Of a stretch of DNA of 64,000 bases, positions 16,565 to 26,515 are shown piece by piece. Under the pieces are notes generated by a model. That model made no database searches, was not told where the DNA came from, and was given only the letters and a program-made list of their open reading frames with translations. A program made the translations under genes and the position numbers. The stretch lies in contig WHTM01000021.1 in NCBI GenBank assembly GCA_009377755.1, forward strand, positions 1 through 64,000, written 5' to 3'. Each line of letters starts with the position of its first letter. Positions within the stretch are counted from its first letter, which is position 1. The DNA comes from Hyphomicrobiales bacterium. GTDB taxonomy: Bacteria; Pseudomonadota; Alphaproteobacteria; Rhizobiales; Xanthobacteraceae.

Positions 16565-17418
16565 CAGCGATCGATGGCCTCCCGCCGTTGCGCGAGGTCA
16601 TTCGCCGGCATGGCCTGCTCGCCAAGAAATCATTGGGACAGCATTTCCTGCTCGATCTCAATTTGACGGCTCGCATCGCGCGCGCCGCCGGCCCGCTGAC
16701 CGGCGTTGCCGTCGTCGAAGTTGGACCGGGACCGGGCGGCCTCACCCGAGCCTTGCTGGCTCAGGGCGCCGCCCAGGTCATCGCCATCGAGCGCGACGAC
16801 CGCGCGCTCGATGCGCTGGCGGAGATGGCCGCGTGCGCGCCGCAGCGGTTGCTGGCCGTTCCCGGCGACGCGCTGACGCTCGACCCGCGGCCGCTGCTCG
16901 ACGGTCGGCGGGCACGGGTCGTCGCCAACCTGCCCTACAACATCGCAACCGCGCTGCTGATCGGCTGGCTGACCGCGGAGCCCTGGCCGCCCTGGTACGA
17001 CCGGCTGGTGCTGATGTTCCAGCGCGAGGTTGCCGAGCGCATCGTGGCCCAGCCAGGATCGAAGACCTATGGCCGCCTCTCCGTGCTGGCGGGCTGGCGC
17101 ACGGAAACACGCATCCTTTTCGACATCGCGCCGAGCGCCTTCGTGCCGCCTCCGAAGGTGGTGTCGAGCCTGGTCGAACTGATACCACGCGCCGAGCCCC
17201 TGCCCTGCGACCGCGGCGCGCTCGAACGCGTTACCGCGGCAGCCTTCGGCCAGCGCCGCAAGATGCTGCGGCAGAGCCTGAGGTCGCTCGGCGACGATCC
17301 ATTCGTGTTGCTTGCTGGCGCGGGAATCGATCCGACGGCGCGGGCGGAGGACGTTCCCATCGCCGGCTTTGTCGCGTTGGCGCAGGCGCTGGTCGCGCGT
17401 GACCGTACTTCATCGTAA
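16561..17418 (+). CDS. rsmA: 16S rRNA dimethyladenosine transferase (KsgA/RsmA)
   Basis: The 285-aa methyltransferase dimethylates two adjacent adenosines in helix 45 of 16S r[23 protein letters not shown], the SAM-binding [12 protein letters not shown] and the catalytic [11 protein letters not shown] motif are all present. ATGA coupling to pdxA places it last in the lptF-to-rsmA operon. It converges on gmk across a 116-bp gap in which no clear terminator is seen. Confidence 0.95.
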   Translation: MTAIDGLPPLREVIRRHGLLAKKSLGQHFLLDLNLTARIARAAGPLTGVAVVEVGPGPGGLTRALLAQGAAQVIAIERDDRALDALAEMAACAPQRLLAVPGDALTLDPRPLLDGRRARVVANLPYNIATALLIGWLTAEPWPPWYDRLVLMFQREVAERIVAQPGSKTYGRLSVLAGWRTETRILFDIAPSAFVPPPKVVSSLVELIPRAEPLPCDRGALERVTAAAFGQRRKMLRQSLRSLGDDPFVLLAGAGIDPTARAEDVPIAGFVALAQALVARDRTSS

Positions 17419-17534
17419 CATCGGCCCGCGATTTCGTCGGCTCCGACCGTTCGCTGCAGTTCGCGACGGGCGCGCTTGCGAAGGGCGGCAAAGTCGTGGC
17501 CACGGGCCTGTAGTATGCGCCGCGGCCCGGCCCG

Positions 17535-18206
17535 CTACAGGTCAGCCTGGAGCCGGCGCACAAAGGCTGACAAGCCGGTCTGGCGTTCGCGCTTGAGGCG
17601 CTCGGCCGCAAGAATGGCCTGCACATCGCCGAACGCCTGATCGAGATCGTGGTTGATCACGACGTAGTCATATTCGGCCCAGTGACTCATTTCGTCAGAT
17701 GCCTTGTCCATGCGGGCGCGAATGACGGCGTCGGAATCCTGCGCGCGGCTGCGCAGCCGGCGCTCCAGATCCGGAATCGAGGGCGGCAGCACGAAAACGC
17801 TGACCAGATCCCGGTCGGCCTTCTCGCGAAGTTGCTGAGTTCCCTGCCAGTCGATATCGAACAGGACGTCGCGCCCGGCCGCCAGCGCCGCTTCGACCGG
17901 CTCGCGCGGCGTTCCATAGCAATTGCCGAACACTTCGGCCCACTCAAGCAGATTGCCGTTCCTGACCATGGCGTCGAACCGGGCGTGATCGATGAAGTGA
18001 TAGTCGCGCTTGTCGATCTCGCCGTTGCGCCTGGCGCGTGTCGTCACCGAGATTGATAGTTCGATCACGGGATCGCTGTCGAGCAGCCGCCGCGACAGCG
18101 TCGTCTTGCCTGCGCCTGACGGAGATGACAGCACGAGCATGAGTCCCCGTCGGGCAACGGCTGCCACCCCCGGGTCGTCGTGACTTGCCTGTGCGCGCTC
18201 GGCCAC
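17535..18206 (-). CDS. gmk: Guanylate kinase
   Basis: The 223-aa enzyme phosphorylates GMP to GDP. The P-loop LVLSSPSGAGKTTLSRRLL and the GMP-binding SVTTRARRNGEIDKRDYHF are intact. The start is a GTG four bases downstream of the yicC stop; no better ATG precedes the P-loop. The yicC-gmk order is conserved, which suggests co-transcription with the fab-mltG block. Confidence 0.95.
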   Translation of the reverse strand: MAERAQASHDDPGVAAVARRGLMLVLSSPSGAGKTTLSRRLLDSDPVIELSISVTTRARRNGEIDKRDYHFIDHARFDAMVRNGNLLEWAEVFGNCYGTPREPVEAALAAGRDVLFDIDWQGTQQLREKADRDLVSVFVLPPSIPDLERRLRSRAQDSDAVIRARMDKASDEMSHWAEYDYVVINHDLDQAFGDVQAILAAERLKRERQTGLSAFVRRLQADL

Positions 18207-18209
18207 AGC

Positions 18210-19097
18210 TCACTCCAGGTTCTGCACCTGCTCGCGGAACTGCTCGACGATACTCTTGAGCTCAAGCCCGATGTTGGTGAGCTCGACGTCGCTCGATTTG
18301 GCGCACAGCGTATTGGCTTCGCGGTTGAGCTCCTGCGCCAGGAAGTCGAGCCGGCGCCCCACCGCGCCGTCCTGCGACATCAGCTTGCGCGCTTGCGCCA
18401 CGTGCGAGGCCAGCCGGTCGAGCTCCTCGCGAATGTCCGCCTTGGCGGCAAGCAGGATTGCTTCCTGGTGCAGCCGATCCGGATCGAAGCGCTCGGACGC
18501 CGCCAGCAGCGTCGCCACTTGCTCGGCGAGCCGCGTCTTGATCGCCTCCGGTCGGCGCCCGGGTGTCGCTTCGGCCCGCGCGGTCAGCGCCGCAATCTCT
18601 CCGAGCCGCTGCGCCAGCACGCGCTCCAGCGCCGCACCTTCCGCGCGCCGCATGTCGGCCAGGCCGGAGAGTGCCTGGGTGAAGCCGGCGACGACGGCAG
18701 CCTCGGCGGCTCGTCGCTCGTCCTCGCTTTCGGCCTGGTCGACCACCTCGACCACGCCCTTGAGCGCCAGGATTCCGTCGAGGGTCGGCGGCGCGGCGTC
18801 GATACGCTTGCCCAGCCCGCTTATGGTCGACAGCAGCGCCTCGAGCACCGGCTCGTTCACACGCACCGCCGGCGTCAGGCCTTCGCGGGTCACGGCGAGA
18901 TTCGCGTAGACCGTACCGCGCGCCAGAACCTCCGCCGCTCGGCTGCGGATGGGCGCGTCGACCGCATCCCAGCCCGGCGGCAGGCGCAGCCGGACATCCA
19001 ACCCCTTGGCATTCACCGACTTGAGTTCCCAGGCCCAGGCATAGGTGCCGCTGACACCGTGACTCCGGGCAAAGCCGGTCATGCTCGACAGCGCCAT
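18210..19097 (-). CDS. YicC family endoribonuclease-like protein
   Basis: The 295-aa protein starts MALSSMTGFARSHGVSGTYA and has the YicC hallmarks: SMTGFAR at the N-terminus, WELKSVNAKGLDVRLRLPP, and the C-terminal EANTLCAKSSDVELTNIGLE. E. coli YicC acts as an endoribonuclease affecting small RNA turnover; that role here is inferred from family. It lies immediately upstream of gmk on the same strand. Confidence 0.9.
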   Translation of the reverse strand: MALSSMTGFARSHGVSGTYAWAWELKSVNAKGLDVRLRLPPGWDAVDAPIRSRAAEVLARGTVYANLAVTREGLTPAVRVNEPVLEALLSTISGLGKRIDAAPPTLDGILALKGVVEVVDQAESEDERRAAEAAVVAGFTQALSGLADMRRAEGAALERVLAQRLGEIAALTARAEATPGRRPEAIKTRLAEQVATLLAASERFDPDRLHQEAILLAAKADIREELDRLASHVAQARKLMSQDGAVGRRLDFLAQELNREANTLCAKSSDVELTNIGLELKSIVEQFREQVQNLE

Positions 19098-19191
19098 CGG
19101 CGGGGAATCTCGTGCTGTGATTCGGGAAACGATACCGACTTTAGCGGCGCGGCATCGGGCTCACAAGGCCGAGACCGACTCGGACCGGACA

Positions 19192-20406
19192 TCATCGGCG
19201 GCGGGCGGGACGTGGGGCTGGCGGAGGAGGCGGCCGCGGCGCGGGCGCTGCCGCGGCAGGCTGCGGGGCCACGGGGTCGGACTTCGCCCCGTTCAGCCGT
19301 TGCTCATGCGCGCGCAGCCGCGCAACCGCCTTCTGGTGCTGTTCGTAGTTGTCCGAGAAGGTGTGGCCGCCCGTGCCATCGGCAACGAAGTACAGTTCGC
19401 GCGTCCGCGCCGGGTTAGCAGCGGCTTCGAGCGACGCGCGGCCGGGATTGGCGATCGGCCCCGGCGGGAGGCCGTCGATCGTATAGGTATTATACGCCGT
19501 GGCCTGCTCCTTCTCCGACTTGGTGATCACGTGGCCGAGCGATCCTTTGCCGCCCACCAGCCCATAGATGATGGTCGGATCGGATTGCAGCTTCATCTTC
19601 TGCCGCAGCCGGTTGACGAAGACGGCGGCGACGCGCGTGCGCTCATCGATGCGGCCGGTTTCCTTCTCGACGATCGAGGCGAGGATTACGAGCTGTTCGG
19701 GCGTCGTGATCGGAAGGTCCGGCATGCGCCGTTCCCAGGCTTCCTTGAGCACGCGCGCCTGCGCCTGCTGCATGCGCTGGATGACCAGTTCGCGCGGGGT
19801 GCCGCGGGTGAACTTGTAGGTCTCCGGCAGCAGCGTTCCCTCGCGTGGGATTTCCTTGATGCTGCCGCCGAGGACCGTGTTCTCCATCAGCCGGGCGACG
19901 ATCTGCTCGGATGTCTGCCCTTCCAGAACCGTGAACAGGTGCTGGACGACTTTGCCGTCGGTGATGGTGTCGACCACGTCCCGCAGGCTTGCCTGCTTCG
20001 GGAACTGGTACTCGCCCGATTTCAGCCCATCGCGCGCTTTCAGCACGATGACGCCGGCCATGAACGTCCAAGGCTGGTCGATGACTCCCTCTCGCTCCAA
20101 AAGTTCGGCGATGTCGCGCATGCCATGGCCGCGCGGAACATTGACGATGCGATCCTGCGCCAGCGGCCCCGGAGCGTCGAACCGCTGCTTCCCGACGACC
20201 AGGCCCACACCCGCTGCGATGACGATGAGAATGAGGAAGGTAAGAACGGCATTGCCGAACCTGACAAGAGGATGGCGGGCTCGTTTTGAACGACGTGTCG
20301 GCACGGGCACATGCTCCGGCTCGAGCGCGGCGCGCGGGCTGCGCAGGGTGATGCGTCGACGCTCCAATGGTGACGGGCCAATCCCTTCGAGAGACAGCCC
20401 GGACAT
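19192..20406 (-). CDS. mltG: Endolytic peptidoglycan transglycosylase MltG
   Basis: The start at 20406 (MSGLSLEGIGPSPLERRR) gives 404 aa, close to family length. The frame stays open to 20982, but that extra 192-residue part is low-complexity P/A/G/S/R and probably not translated. A membrane helix (VLTFLILIVIAAGVGLVVG) lies near residue 60, followed by the YceG/MltG domain with TLLPETYKFTRGTP, ILASIVEKETG and YNTYTIDGLPPGPIANPG. MltG cleaves nascent glycan strands and sets their length. It sits between fabF and yicC as usual. Confidence 0.9.
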   Translation of the reverse strand: MSGLSLEGIGPSPLERRRITLRSPRAALEPEHVPVPTRRSKRARHPLVRFGNAVLTFLILIVIAAGVGLVVGKQRFDAPGPLAQDRIVNVPRGHGMRDIAELLEREGVIDQPWTFMAGVIVLKARDGLKSGEYQFPKQASLRDVVDTITDGKVVQHLFTVLEGQTSEQIVARLMENTVLGGSIKEIPREGTLLPETYKFTRGTPRELVIQRMQQAQARVLKEAWERRMPDLPITTPEQLVILASIVEKETGRIDERTRVAAVFVNRLRQKMKLQSDPTIIYGLVGGKGSLGHVITKSEKEQATAYNTYTIDGLPPGPIANPGRASLEAAANPARTRELYFVADGTGGHTFSDNYEQHQKAVARLRAHEQRLNGAKSDPVAPQPAAAAPAPRPPPPPAPRPARRR

Positions 20407-21162
20407 CGGCCGAAATGGCTCGGCAGAACCGGCGAGAGGGCTCCCTCGCGCCGAAGGTGCCGCCGATAGTCCCGACAGCCCCGGATGAGCGGGATAGAGC
20501 CCGCTCGATCCGCTGACCTCGCCCGACGGCAACGGCGGAGGATCAATCCCGCCGTCACCGCCCTGACCTCCTGCTACCGCCCGGGCTGGCGCACCCGCAC
20601 CGGACACTGTTCGTCCCGACATGGACACGACGGTAGCGCCTGACCCCGCCTCCGGTCCATCCCCGAACTCACCCGTTGTGGACCGCCGGCTCCCCAGTAT
20701 CGAACCGCCCGAAGTGGGAAAAGTTGTGGCCTTGGCGACCTGCATCTGCTGGCCACGCAGCGGCGCCGAAGCATGATCGTTCGTGGCCGTCGGCCGACCA
20801 GAAAACACGCGGTCGGCGCGCGCTCGGGCATCGGTCGCCTGATTCCTTGATATGCCCGGCTCAGCCTGACTCGTCGTTGCCGGTCCGGCAGCCGCAAACG
20901 ACCGCGGCGGGCTTGCCGTCGCCGGCCCAGTCCCCGCATGGCGTCTATTCCCTTCGGTCGGTGGGGTGAATGCGTCTACCACGCCATTCCCGCCCGCTCG
21001 GAAAACATGACCGGCACCGTCCGCGCGGCTCGTTGGAAAAGATTGTGCAACACAAGGGACTGTTGCTGATTCGCGAGACTATTCAAGGTCTCGCGACCGC
21101 ACCCACGCAACGTCGTGAAAACAAAGTGTGGCGAAAGGGTGAGCCCGCGCCACCCATTTCGC
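20407..21162. other. Region between fabF and mltG
   Basis: About 756 bases lie between the fabF stop and the preferred mltG start. The mltG frame is open through 20407-20982, so an N-terminally extended MltG is possible. Close to fabF there is a perfect 9-bp-arm hairpin at 21071-21096. No other credible gene was found. Confidence 0.4.
21071..21096 (-). terminator. Hairpin downstream of fabF
   Basis: Arms TCGCGAGAC and GTCTCGCGA pair perfectly around an 8-base loop, about 70 bases after the fabF stop. No clear U-run follows, so it may be a weak terminator or an mRNA 3'-end stabiliser. Confidence 0.35.
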
Positions 21163-22428
21163 CTAATTCACAACGCGGCGGAACACCAGGGACGCATTGG
21201 TCCCGCCGAACCCGAAGGAATTCGACAACACCACCTCGACGTCGCGTCTCTTTGCGGTGTGGGCGACGAGGTCGACTGCCGTCTCGACCGACGGATTGTC
21301 AAGATTGAGCGTCGGCGGCACCATTCGGTCGCGGATCGCCAGCACCGAGAAGATCGCCTCGACCGCTCCGGCGGCGCCGAGCAAATGTCCGATCGAGGAC
21401 TTGGTCGAGGACATGGCAACGCGCCCCGCGGCATTGCCGATGATGCGATGCACGGCACTGAGCTCCACCTCGTCGCCGAGCGGGGTCGAGGTTCCATGGG
21501 CATTGATGTAATCGATCTCGGACGGCGACACGCCGGCCCGCTTGATCGCGGCGGTCATGCAGCGGTACGCCCCGTCGCCGTCCGGTGCCGGCGAGGTGAT
21601 GTGATAGGCGTCGCCGGACAGGCCGTAGCCGATCAGCTCGGCATAGATCTTCGCGCCGCGCACCTTGGCATGCTCGTACTCTTCCAGTACCACGGCGCCG
21701 GCACCTTCGCCCATGACGAAACCATCCCGATCCCTGTCATAAGGACGCGAGGCCCGCGTCGGCTCGTCGTTAAATCCGGTGGACAACGCGCGACAGGCGG
21801 TAAAGCCGGCGACCGACATCCGGTTCACCGGTGACTCGGTGCCGCCGGCCAGCATCACATCGGCATCGCCGAGCGCGATCAACCGCCCGGCATCGCCGAT
21901 TGCATGGGCCCCGGTTGAGCACGCCGTGACCACAGCGTGGTTCGGCCCCTTGAGCCCGTGGGCGATCGACACATACCCGGACGCCAGGTTGATCAGCCTA
22001 CCGGGAATGAAAAAAGGCGAAACGCGGCGAGGCCCTTTCTCTTTGAGAATGATGGCGGTCTCGGCAATGCCTTCGATGCCGCCGATGCCCGACCCGAGCA
22101 TCACCCCGGTCGCTGCCTGATCCTCGTAGGACTGAGGCTTCCAGTTGGCATCGTCGAGCGCCTGATGCGCCGCACACATGGCAAAGATGATGAAATCGTC
22201 GACCTTGCGTTGCTCCTTCGGCTCCATCCACAGATCGGGATTGAAGGTGCCGTTGCTGCCGTCGCCGCGTGGAATAATGCAAGCAATCTTGCAGGGCAGA
22301 TCCGAGACCTCAAAGCTCTCGATGCGGCGCGCGCCACTCTGCCCTTCGAGCAGGCGCTGCCACGTGGTCTCGGCACCGCAGCCGAGCGGCGAGACCATCC
22401 CAATTCCGGTCACGACCACCCGCCTCAT
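21163..22428 (-). CDS. fabF: Beta-ketoacyl-ACP synthase II
   Basis: The start at 22428 (MRRVVVTGIGMVSPLGCG) gives the standard 421 aa; upstream in-frame residues do not look like FabF. The catalytic Cys is in VTACSTGAHAIG and the two histidines are in NAHGTSTPLGD and SSIGHLLGAAG. The enzyme condenses malonyl-ACP with acyl-ACP in type II fatty acid elongation. It follows acpP on the same strand. Confidence 0.95.
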   Translation of the reverse strand: MRRVVVTGIGMVSPLGCGAETTWQRLLEGQSGARRIESFEVSDLPCKIACIIPRGDGSNGTFNPDLWMEPKEQRKVDDFIIFAMCAAHQALDDANWKPQSYEDQAATGVMLGSGIGGIEGIAETAIILKEKGPRRVSPFFIPGRLINLASGYVSIAHGLKGPNHAVVTACSTGAHAIGDAGRLIALGDADVMLAGGTESPVNRMSVAGFTACRALSTGFNDEPTRASRPYDRDRDGFVMGEGAGAVVLEEYEHAKVRGAKIYAELIGYGLSGDAYHITSPAPDGDGAYRCMTAAIKRAGVSPSEIDYINAHGTSTPLGDEVELSAVHRIIGNAAGRVAMSSTKSSIGHLLGAAGAVEAIFSVLAIRDRMVPPTLNLDNPSVETAVDLVAHTAKRRDVEVVLSNSFGFGGTNASLVFRRVVN

Positions 22429-22531
22429 CCCGGCATTCCTTGCGGCGTATAGCGCCCGCACGGACGGCCCCGGCCTCGCGACGGCAGCGCCACTTCCTTG
22501 AGTCAGTCGCATCCGTGCTCGACGCAGCCGG

Positions 22532-22771
22532 TCAGCTCTTGGCGTTCTTTTCAAGGAACTTAACGGCATCGCCGACGGTCAAAATCGTCTCCGCGGCATC
22601 ATCCGGAATCTCGCAACCGAATTCTTCTTCAAAGGCCATAACCAACTCGACTGTGTCGAGGCTGTCGGCGCCGAGATCGTCGATAAAACTCGCGCTCTCG
22701 GTCACCTTGTCAGGCTCAACGCCCAAATGTTCCACAACGATCTTTTTGACCCGCTCGCCGATATTACTCAT
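22532..22771 (-). CDS. acpP: Acyl carrier protein
   Basis: The 79-aa protein starts [20 protein letters not shown] and carries the phosphopantetheine attachment serine in [12 protein letters not shown]. An upstream in-frame extension is not ACP-like. It is the acyl carrier for fatty acid and lipid A synthesis. A 250-bp gap separates it from fabG, so it probably has its own strong promoter, as is common for acpP. Confidence 0.97.
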   Translation of the reverse strand: MSNIGERVKKIVVEHLGVEPDKVTESASFIDDLGADSLDTVELVMAFEEEFGCEIPDDAAETILTVGDAVKFLEKNAKS

Positions 22772-23021
22772 TTGTCGACCTCTAGGTTTTGAACTGGGCT
22801 CGTCCGGCGACGAAGCGAGCATCGCGGTATGCTGGCCTCGTCGTGGAAGACATCGGCAGTTGCGCTCGGACGGCGGGCAATCCGTGCACCGCCAGCATCG
22901 TCCCCAAGTCACCCCAGCCAGGCCGGAAATCCAGCTACCATACTTCAAACGGCTTGGCCAGCAGGCGCGATGATTCATACCGCAGGGCAAATTCGGCAGC
23001 GATTGCATGTGTTTTCGTGCA

Positions 23022-23759
23022 TCAGATCATCGCCATACCGCCATTCACGTGGAAAGTTTGGCCGGTGACGTAAGCCGCCTCGTCGGATGCGAGATAGACG
23101 GCAAGCGCGGCAACATCCGCCGGCGTTCCCAGCCGCCCGGCCGGCACGCGCAACAACAGCATATCCCGCTGCTTGTCGGTCAGCTTGCTCGTCATCGCGG
23201 TTTCGATGAAGCCGGGCGCGATGCAGTTCACCGTCACGCCGCGCACGGCGACCTCCTGCGCCAGCGCCTTGGACATACCGATCATCCCCGCCTTGGCGGC
23301 AGCATAGTTTCCCTGCCCGGCGTTGCCGATGACGCCGACCACCGAGCTGATGCCGATGATGCGCCCGACGCGCCGCCGCATCATGCCGCGCGCCGCGGCG
23401 CGGGCGACGCGAAACGCGGCCGTGAGGTTGACCGCAATAACCGCATCCCAATCCTCATCCTTGAGCCGCACGAAAATATTGTCACGGGTAATGCCGGCGT
23501 TGTTCACGACGATGTCGACATGCTCCATCGCCGCCTCGGCATTTGGCACCAGCGCCTCCACCGAATCCTTTTCGGCGAGATCGCAGCGCAACACATGCAC
23601 GCGTCCGGTCAGGTCGGCAGCAAGGGAATCGAGCTTGTCCTGGCGCGTCCCCGAGACCGCGACGGTTGCGCCTTGCGAATGCAACGCGCGCGCGATCGCC
23701 TCGCCAATGCCACCCGTGGCGCCGGTCACCAGCGCCGTCTTGCCAGTCAGGTCGAACAT
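23022..23759 (-). CDS. fabG: 3-oxoacyl-ACP reductase FabG
   Basis: The 245-aa short-chain dehydrogenase has the cofactor motif [22 protein letters not shown], and the catalytic Ser and Tyr-x-x-x-Lys in the SSVVG and [11 protein letters not shown] region. It reduces beta-ketoacyl-ACP with NADPH. The context between fabD (33 bp upstream) and acpP supports FabG rather than another SDR. Confidence 0.95.
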   Translation of the reverse strand: MFDLTGKTALVTGATGGIGEAIARALHSQGATVAVSGTRQDKLDSLAADLTGRVHVLRCDLAEKDSVEALVPNAEAAMEHVDIVVNNAGITRDNIFVRLKDEDWDAVIAVNLTAAFRVARAAARGMMRRRVGRIIGISSVVGVIGNAGQGNYAAAKAGMIGMSKALAQEVAVRGVTVNCIAPGFIETAMTSKLTDKQRDMLLLRVPAGRLGTPADVAALAVYLASDEAAYVTGQTFHVNGGMAMI

Positions 23760-23792
23760 GTGGATCTCCTGTTGCGCCGGATGCCGGCCTCG

Positions 23793-24737
23793 TCACCCGG
23801 CTTCGCCCTTGTAGGCTGCCACGTCCTCCGGAGTGCCGATGGCAACGCCGCGTACACCCTCGGCGATACGCTTCACCAGGCCGGTCAGCACTTTACCGGC
23901 ACCGACCTCGTAGAACGTGGTCACGCCTTGCTGCGCCATGAACGCGACCGACTCGCGCCAGCGCACCGTTCCGGTCACCTGCTCCATCAGCGCCTGCACG
24001 ACATCGGCGGGCTCGCTGATCGGACGCGCGCGGACATTGGCCACCACAGGGACGACCGGCCGGTGCACCGCCACCTCGGCCAGCGCCTGCGCCATCGCGT
24101 CCGCTGCCGGCTGCATCAGCGCGCAGTGGAAGGGCGCGGACACCGGTAGAAGCATCGCCCGCCGCGCGCCTTTGCCCTTGGCAATCTCCACCGCGCGCTC
24201 GACCGCGGCCTTGTCGCCGGACAAGACGACCTGGCCGCCGCCGTTGTCGTTCGCTGCCTGGCAGACCTGTCCCTGCGCCGCTTCGCCGGCGACGGCCGCG
24301 GCCTGTTCGAAATCGAGGCCGAGCAAGGCCGCCATGGCGCCGGTCCCGACCGGCACGGCCTTCTGCATCGCGCGTCCACGGATCCGTAGCAGCCGGGCGG
24401 TGTCGCCGATCGACAGAGCTCCTGCGGCGGCGAGAGCCGAATACTCGCCGAGCGAATGGCCGGCGACGAATCGAGCGTCGCGCGCCAGATCGAGATCTGC
24501 CTCGCTTTCGAGCACGCGCATTGCCGCGAGCGACACCGCCATCAAGGCCGGCTGCGCATTCTCGGTGAGCATCAGCGCATCAGCCGGCCCTTGCCGGATG
24601 ATGGTAGTGAGCTTTTCGCCCAGTGCGGCGTCGACCTCCTCGAAAATCTGACGTGCGGCCGGAAATGTCTCGGCCAACGCCTGACCCATTCCCACCGACT
24701 GGCTGCCCTGGCCGGGAAAGACGAACGCGGTCGCCAT
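23793..24737 (-). CDS. fabD: Malonyl-CoA:ACP transacylase
   Basis: The 314-aa enzyme begins MATAFVFPGQGSQSVGMGQA and has the nucleophile serine in AGHSLGEYSALAAAG plus the catalytic His in VSAPFHCALM. It loads malonyl groups onto ACP. As the first gene of fabD-fabG it should be preceded by a promoter in the 123-bp gap to the upstream MFS gene. Confidence 0.95.
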   Translation of the reverse strand: MATAFVFPGQGSQSVGMGQALAETFPAARQIFEEVDAALGEKLTTIIRQGPADALMLTENAQPALMAVSLAAMRVLESEADLDLARDARFVAGHSLGEYSALAAAGALSIGDTARLLRIRGRAMQKAVPVGTGAMAALLGLDFEQAAAVAGEAAQGQVCQAANDNGGGQVVLSGDKAAVERAVEIAKGKGARRAMLLPVSAPFHCALMQPAADAMAQALAEVAVHRPVVPVVANVRARPISEPADVVQALMEQVTGTVRWRESVAFMAQQGVTTFYEVGAGKVLTGLVKRIAEGVRGVAIGTPEDVAAYKGEAG

Positions 24738-24860
24738 GCGCCCTCCTGCAACGGTGGGCGGTAAGACACGCCGGGTGTGGAAGTGTCAAGCCATACCGGA
24801 ATCGGGCGAAGCCAGGTTCGCCCATTTTTTCGCCGGCGTCGGGCGCAAGCAGCCGGACCT

Positions 24861-26333
24861 TCAGCGGCTGCCCCCGGGGATGTTGGTCTGCAGCGGCTTC
24901 TCCGCCATCAGCAGCAAGCCGACAAAAGCCAGCACCAGGCTCGCCGTCGCGGCGAGGAAGACACGCGAGAAAGCCAGCGCCGCCTCGCTTGCGTCGGTGC
25001 CCGCGCTGCCCCCCGATCCGATCGCGCCCGGCACCAGCGCAGCGCCGCCGGAGAGCACGATCGCACCGAACACCGCCACCAGAATCGTCGCGAACAGGTT
25101 GCGGACGAAATTCATTGTGCCGACCGCCGTGCCGAACTGGTGGATCGCCACGGAATTCTGCATCACCACGGTGCACAGCGGCGGCAACGGGCCGAAGCCG
25201 AGCCCAAACAGCGCCATCAGGATTTCAAACTCGAGCACCGTGACCCTGTTGGCGCGCCAGGCCAGGGTCGCGACCGCACCGACCGCCACGATCATCCCAA
25301 TGATCGGCACCGTCTTGTAGTGCCTGACGCGACCCATGATCTGTCCCGACGTGCCGGCGCCGATGTTGAGCGCCACCATCAGCACCATGAGGCCCACGCC
25401 CGCATCGGTCGGCGACATCCCCATCACGCTTTGCAGATAGGTCGGCAGGAAGATGTTGAGCCCGATGATCGAGCCCCATCCGAGAGCATTGGTTGCGATC
25501 ACGATCGCGGCGTCGCGGTCGGCGAGGATGGCGATCGGGATCAACGGCTCCGCCGCGGCGTGCAGGCGCCATACGAACAGCGCGCCGAGAACGGCGGCGG
25601 CGGCGAGCAGCGTCAGGATCGGCGGCGAGGTCCAGGCAAAGCGCACGCCGCCCTGGTTGACCGCCAGCATGAACGACACGCTCGCCAGCACGACCAGCAC
25701 GGCGCCGATGATGTCGAGGCGGTGCGGCCGCTCGTGCCGCGGCAGCCGGCGCAACGCGGTGAACGTCAGCGCCACCGCGATCAGGCCGAGCGGAATGTTG
25801 ATCCAGAAGATGACCGTCCAATGCAGGTAGTCGGCGATGAAGCCGCCGAGCGCCGGCCCGCACGCGCCGGCGGTCGTGTAGACCACCGAGAAATACGCGT
25901 AGTAGCGCCCGCGTTCCTTCGGCGCTGCGACGTCGCCGAGCACGATCATGCCGAGCGAGGTGAGCCCGCCGCCGCCGAGCCCGTGCAACGCACGGCCCAG
26001 AATCAGCACCAGCATGTTGGGCGCGAGGGCGCAAATCAGCGACCCGGCGAGGTAGGCGAACAGTGATAGGCGCAACGCGAACTGCCGGCCGTGGATGTCG
26101 GCGAGCTTGCCGTAGAGCGGCACGGCGGCGGTGGAGGCGACCAGATAGGCCGTGATCAACCACGGCAGATTATGCACCTCGCCGAGCTCGCGGCCGATCG
26201 TCGGCAGCGCGCCGGCCAGGACCGTCGTGTCGAGCGAGCCGAGGAAGGTCGGCATCAGCACGCCGAACACGATCAGGCGCGCTTCCTTGTGGGTGAGCGC
26301 CGTGCTGGCTTCGGCCGGAGCGGTCGCGTCCAT
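24861..26333 (-). CDS. DHA2-type MFS multidrug efflux transporter
   Basis: The 490-aa membrane protein starts MDATAPAEASTALTHKEARL and has about 14 hydrophobic segments. LGSLDTTVLAGALPTIGREL matches motif D of the EmrB/QacA (DHA2) group, and LADIHGRQFALRLSLF matches motif A. It should use the proton gradient to export drugs or toxic compounds. No EmrA-like adaptor is adjacent. Substrate unknown. Confidence 0.85.
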   Translation of the reverse strand: MDATAPAEASTALTHKEARLIVFGVLMPTFLGSLDTTVLAGALPTIGRELGEVHNLPWLITAYLVASTAAVPLYGKLADIHGRQFALRLSLFAYLAGSLICALAPNMLVLILGRALHGLGGGGLTSLGMIVLGDVAAPKERGRYYAYFSVVYTTAGACGPALGGFIADYLHWTVIFWINIPLGLIAVALTFTALRRLPRHERPHRLDIIGAVLVVLASVSFMLAVNQGGVRFAWTSPPILTLLAAAAVLGALFVWRLHAAAEPLIPIAILADRDAAIVIATNALGWGSIIGLNIFLPTYLQSVMGMSPTDAGVGLMVLMVALNIGAGTSGQIMGRVRHYKTVPIIGMIVAVGAVATLAWRANRVTVLEFEILMALFGLGFGPLPPLCTVVMQNSVAIHQFGTAVGTMNFVRNLFATILVAVFGAIVLSGGAALVPGAIGSGGSAGTDASEAALAFSRVFLAATASLVLAFVGLLLMAEKPLQTNIPGGSR

Positions 26334-26515
26334 CGTCTCGGGACGCTAGCCGCGCGCCCCCGCCCCGACCAGACCGCCCCTGACATGCGCGCTGCGCCGA
26401 AACGGCATGCGCTTGTGGCCTTGTCGCGCGCGGGACCGCGTTGATCCCCATTCCCATTGAGTTGCGCCCGGCGAGCGACTAGCTTGCCATGACACCAGCG
26501 ACTCCGGAGGCCGCC

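Noticed and set aside
24777-26066. Plus-strand frame opposite the DHA2 transporter (429 codons)
   Set aside because: Arg/His/Gln-rich antisense shadow of a clear membrane transporter.
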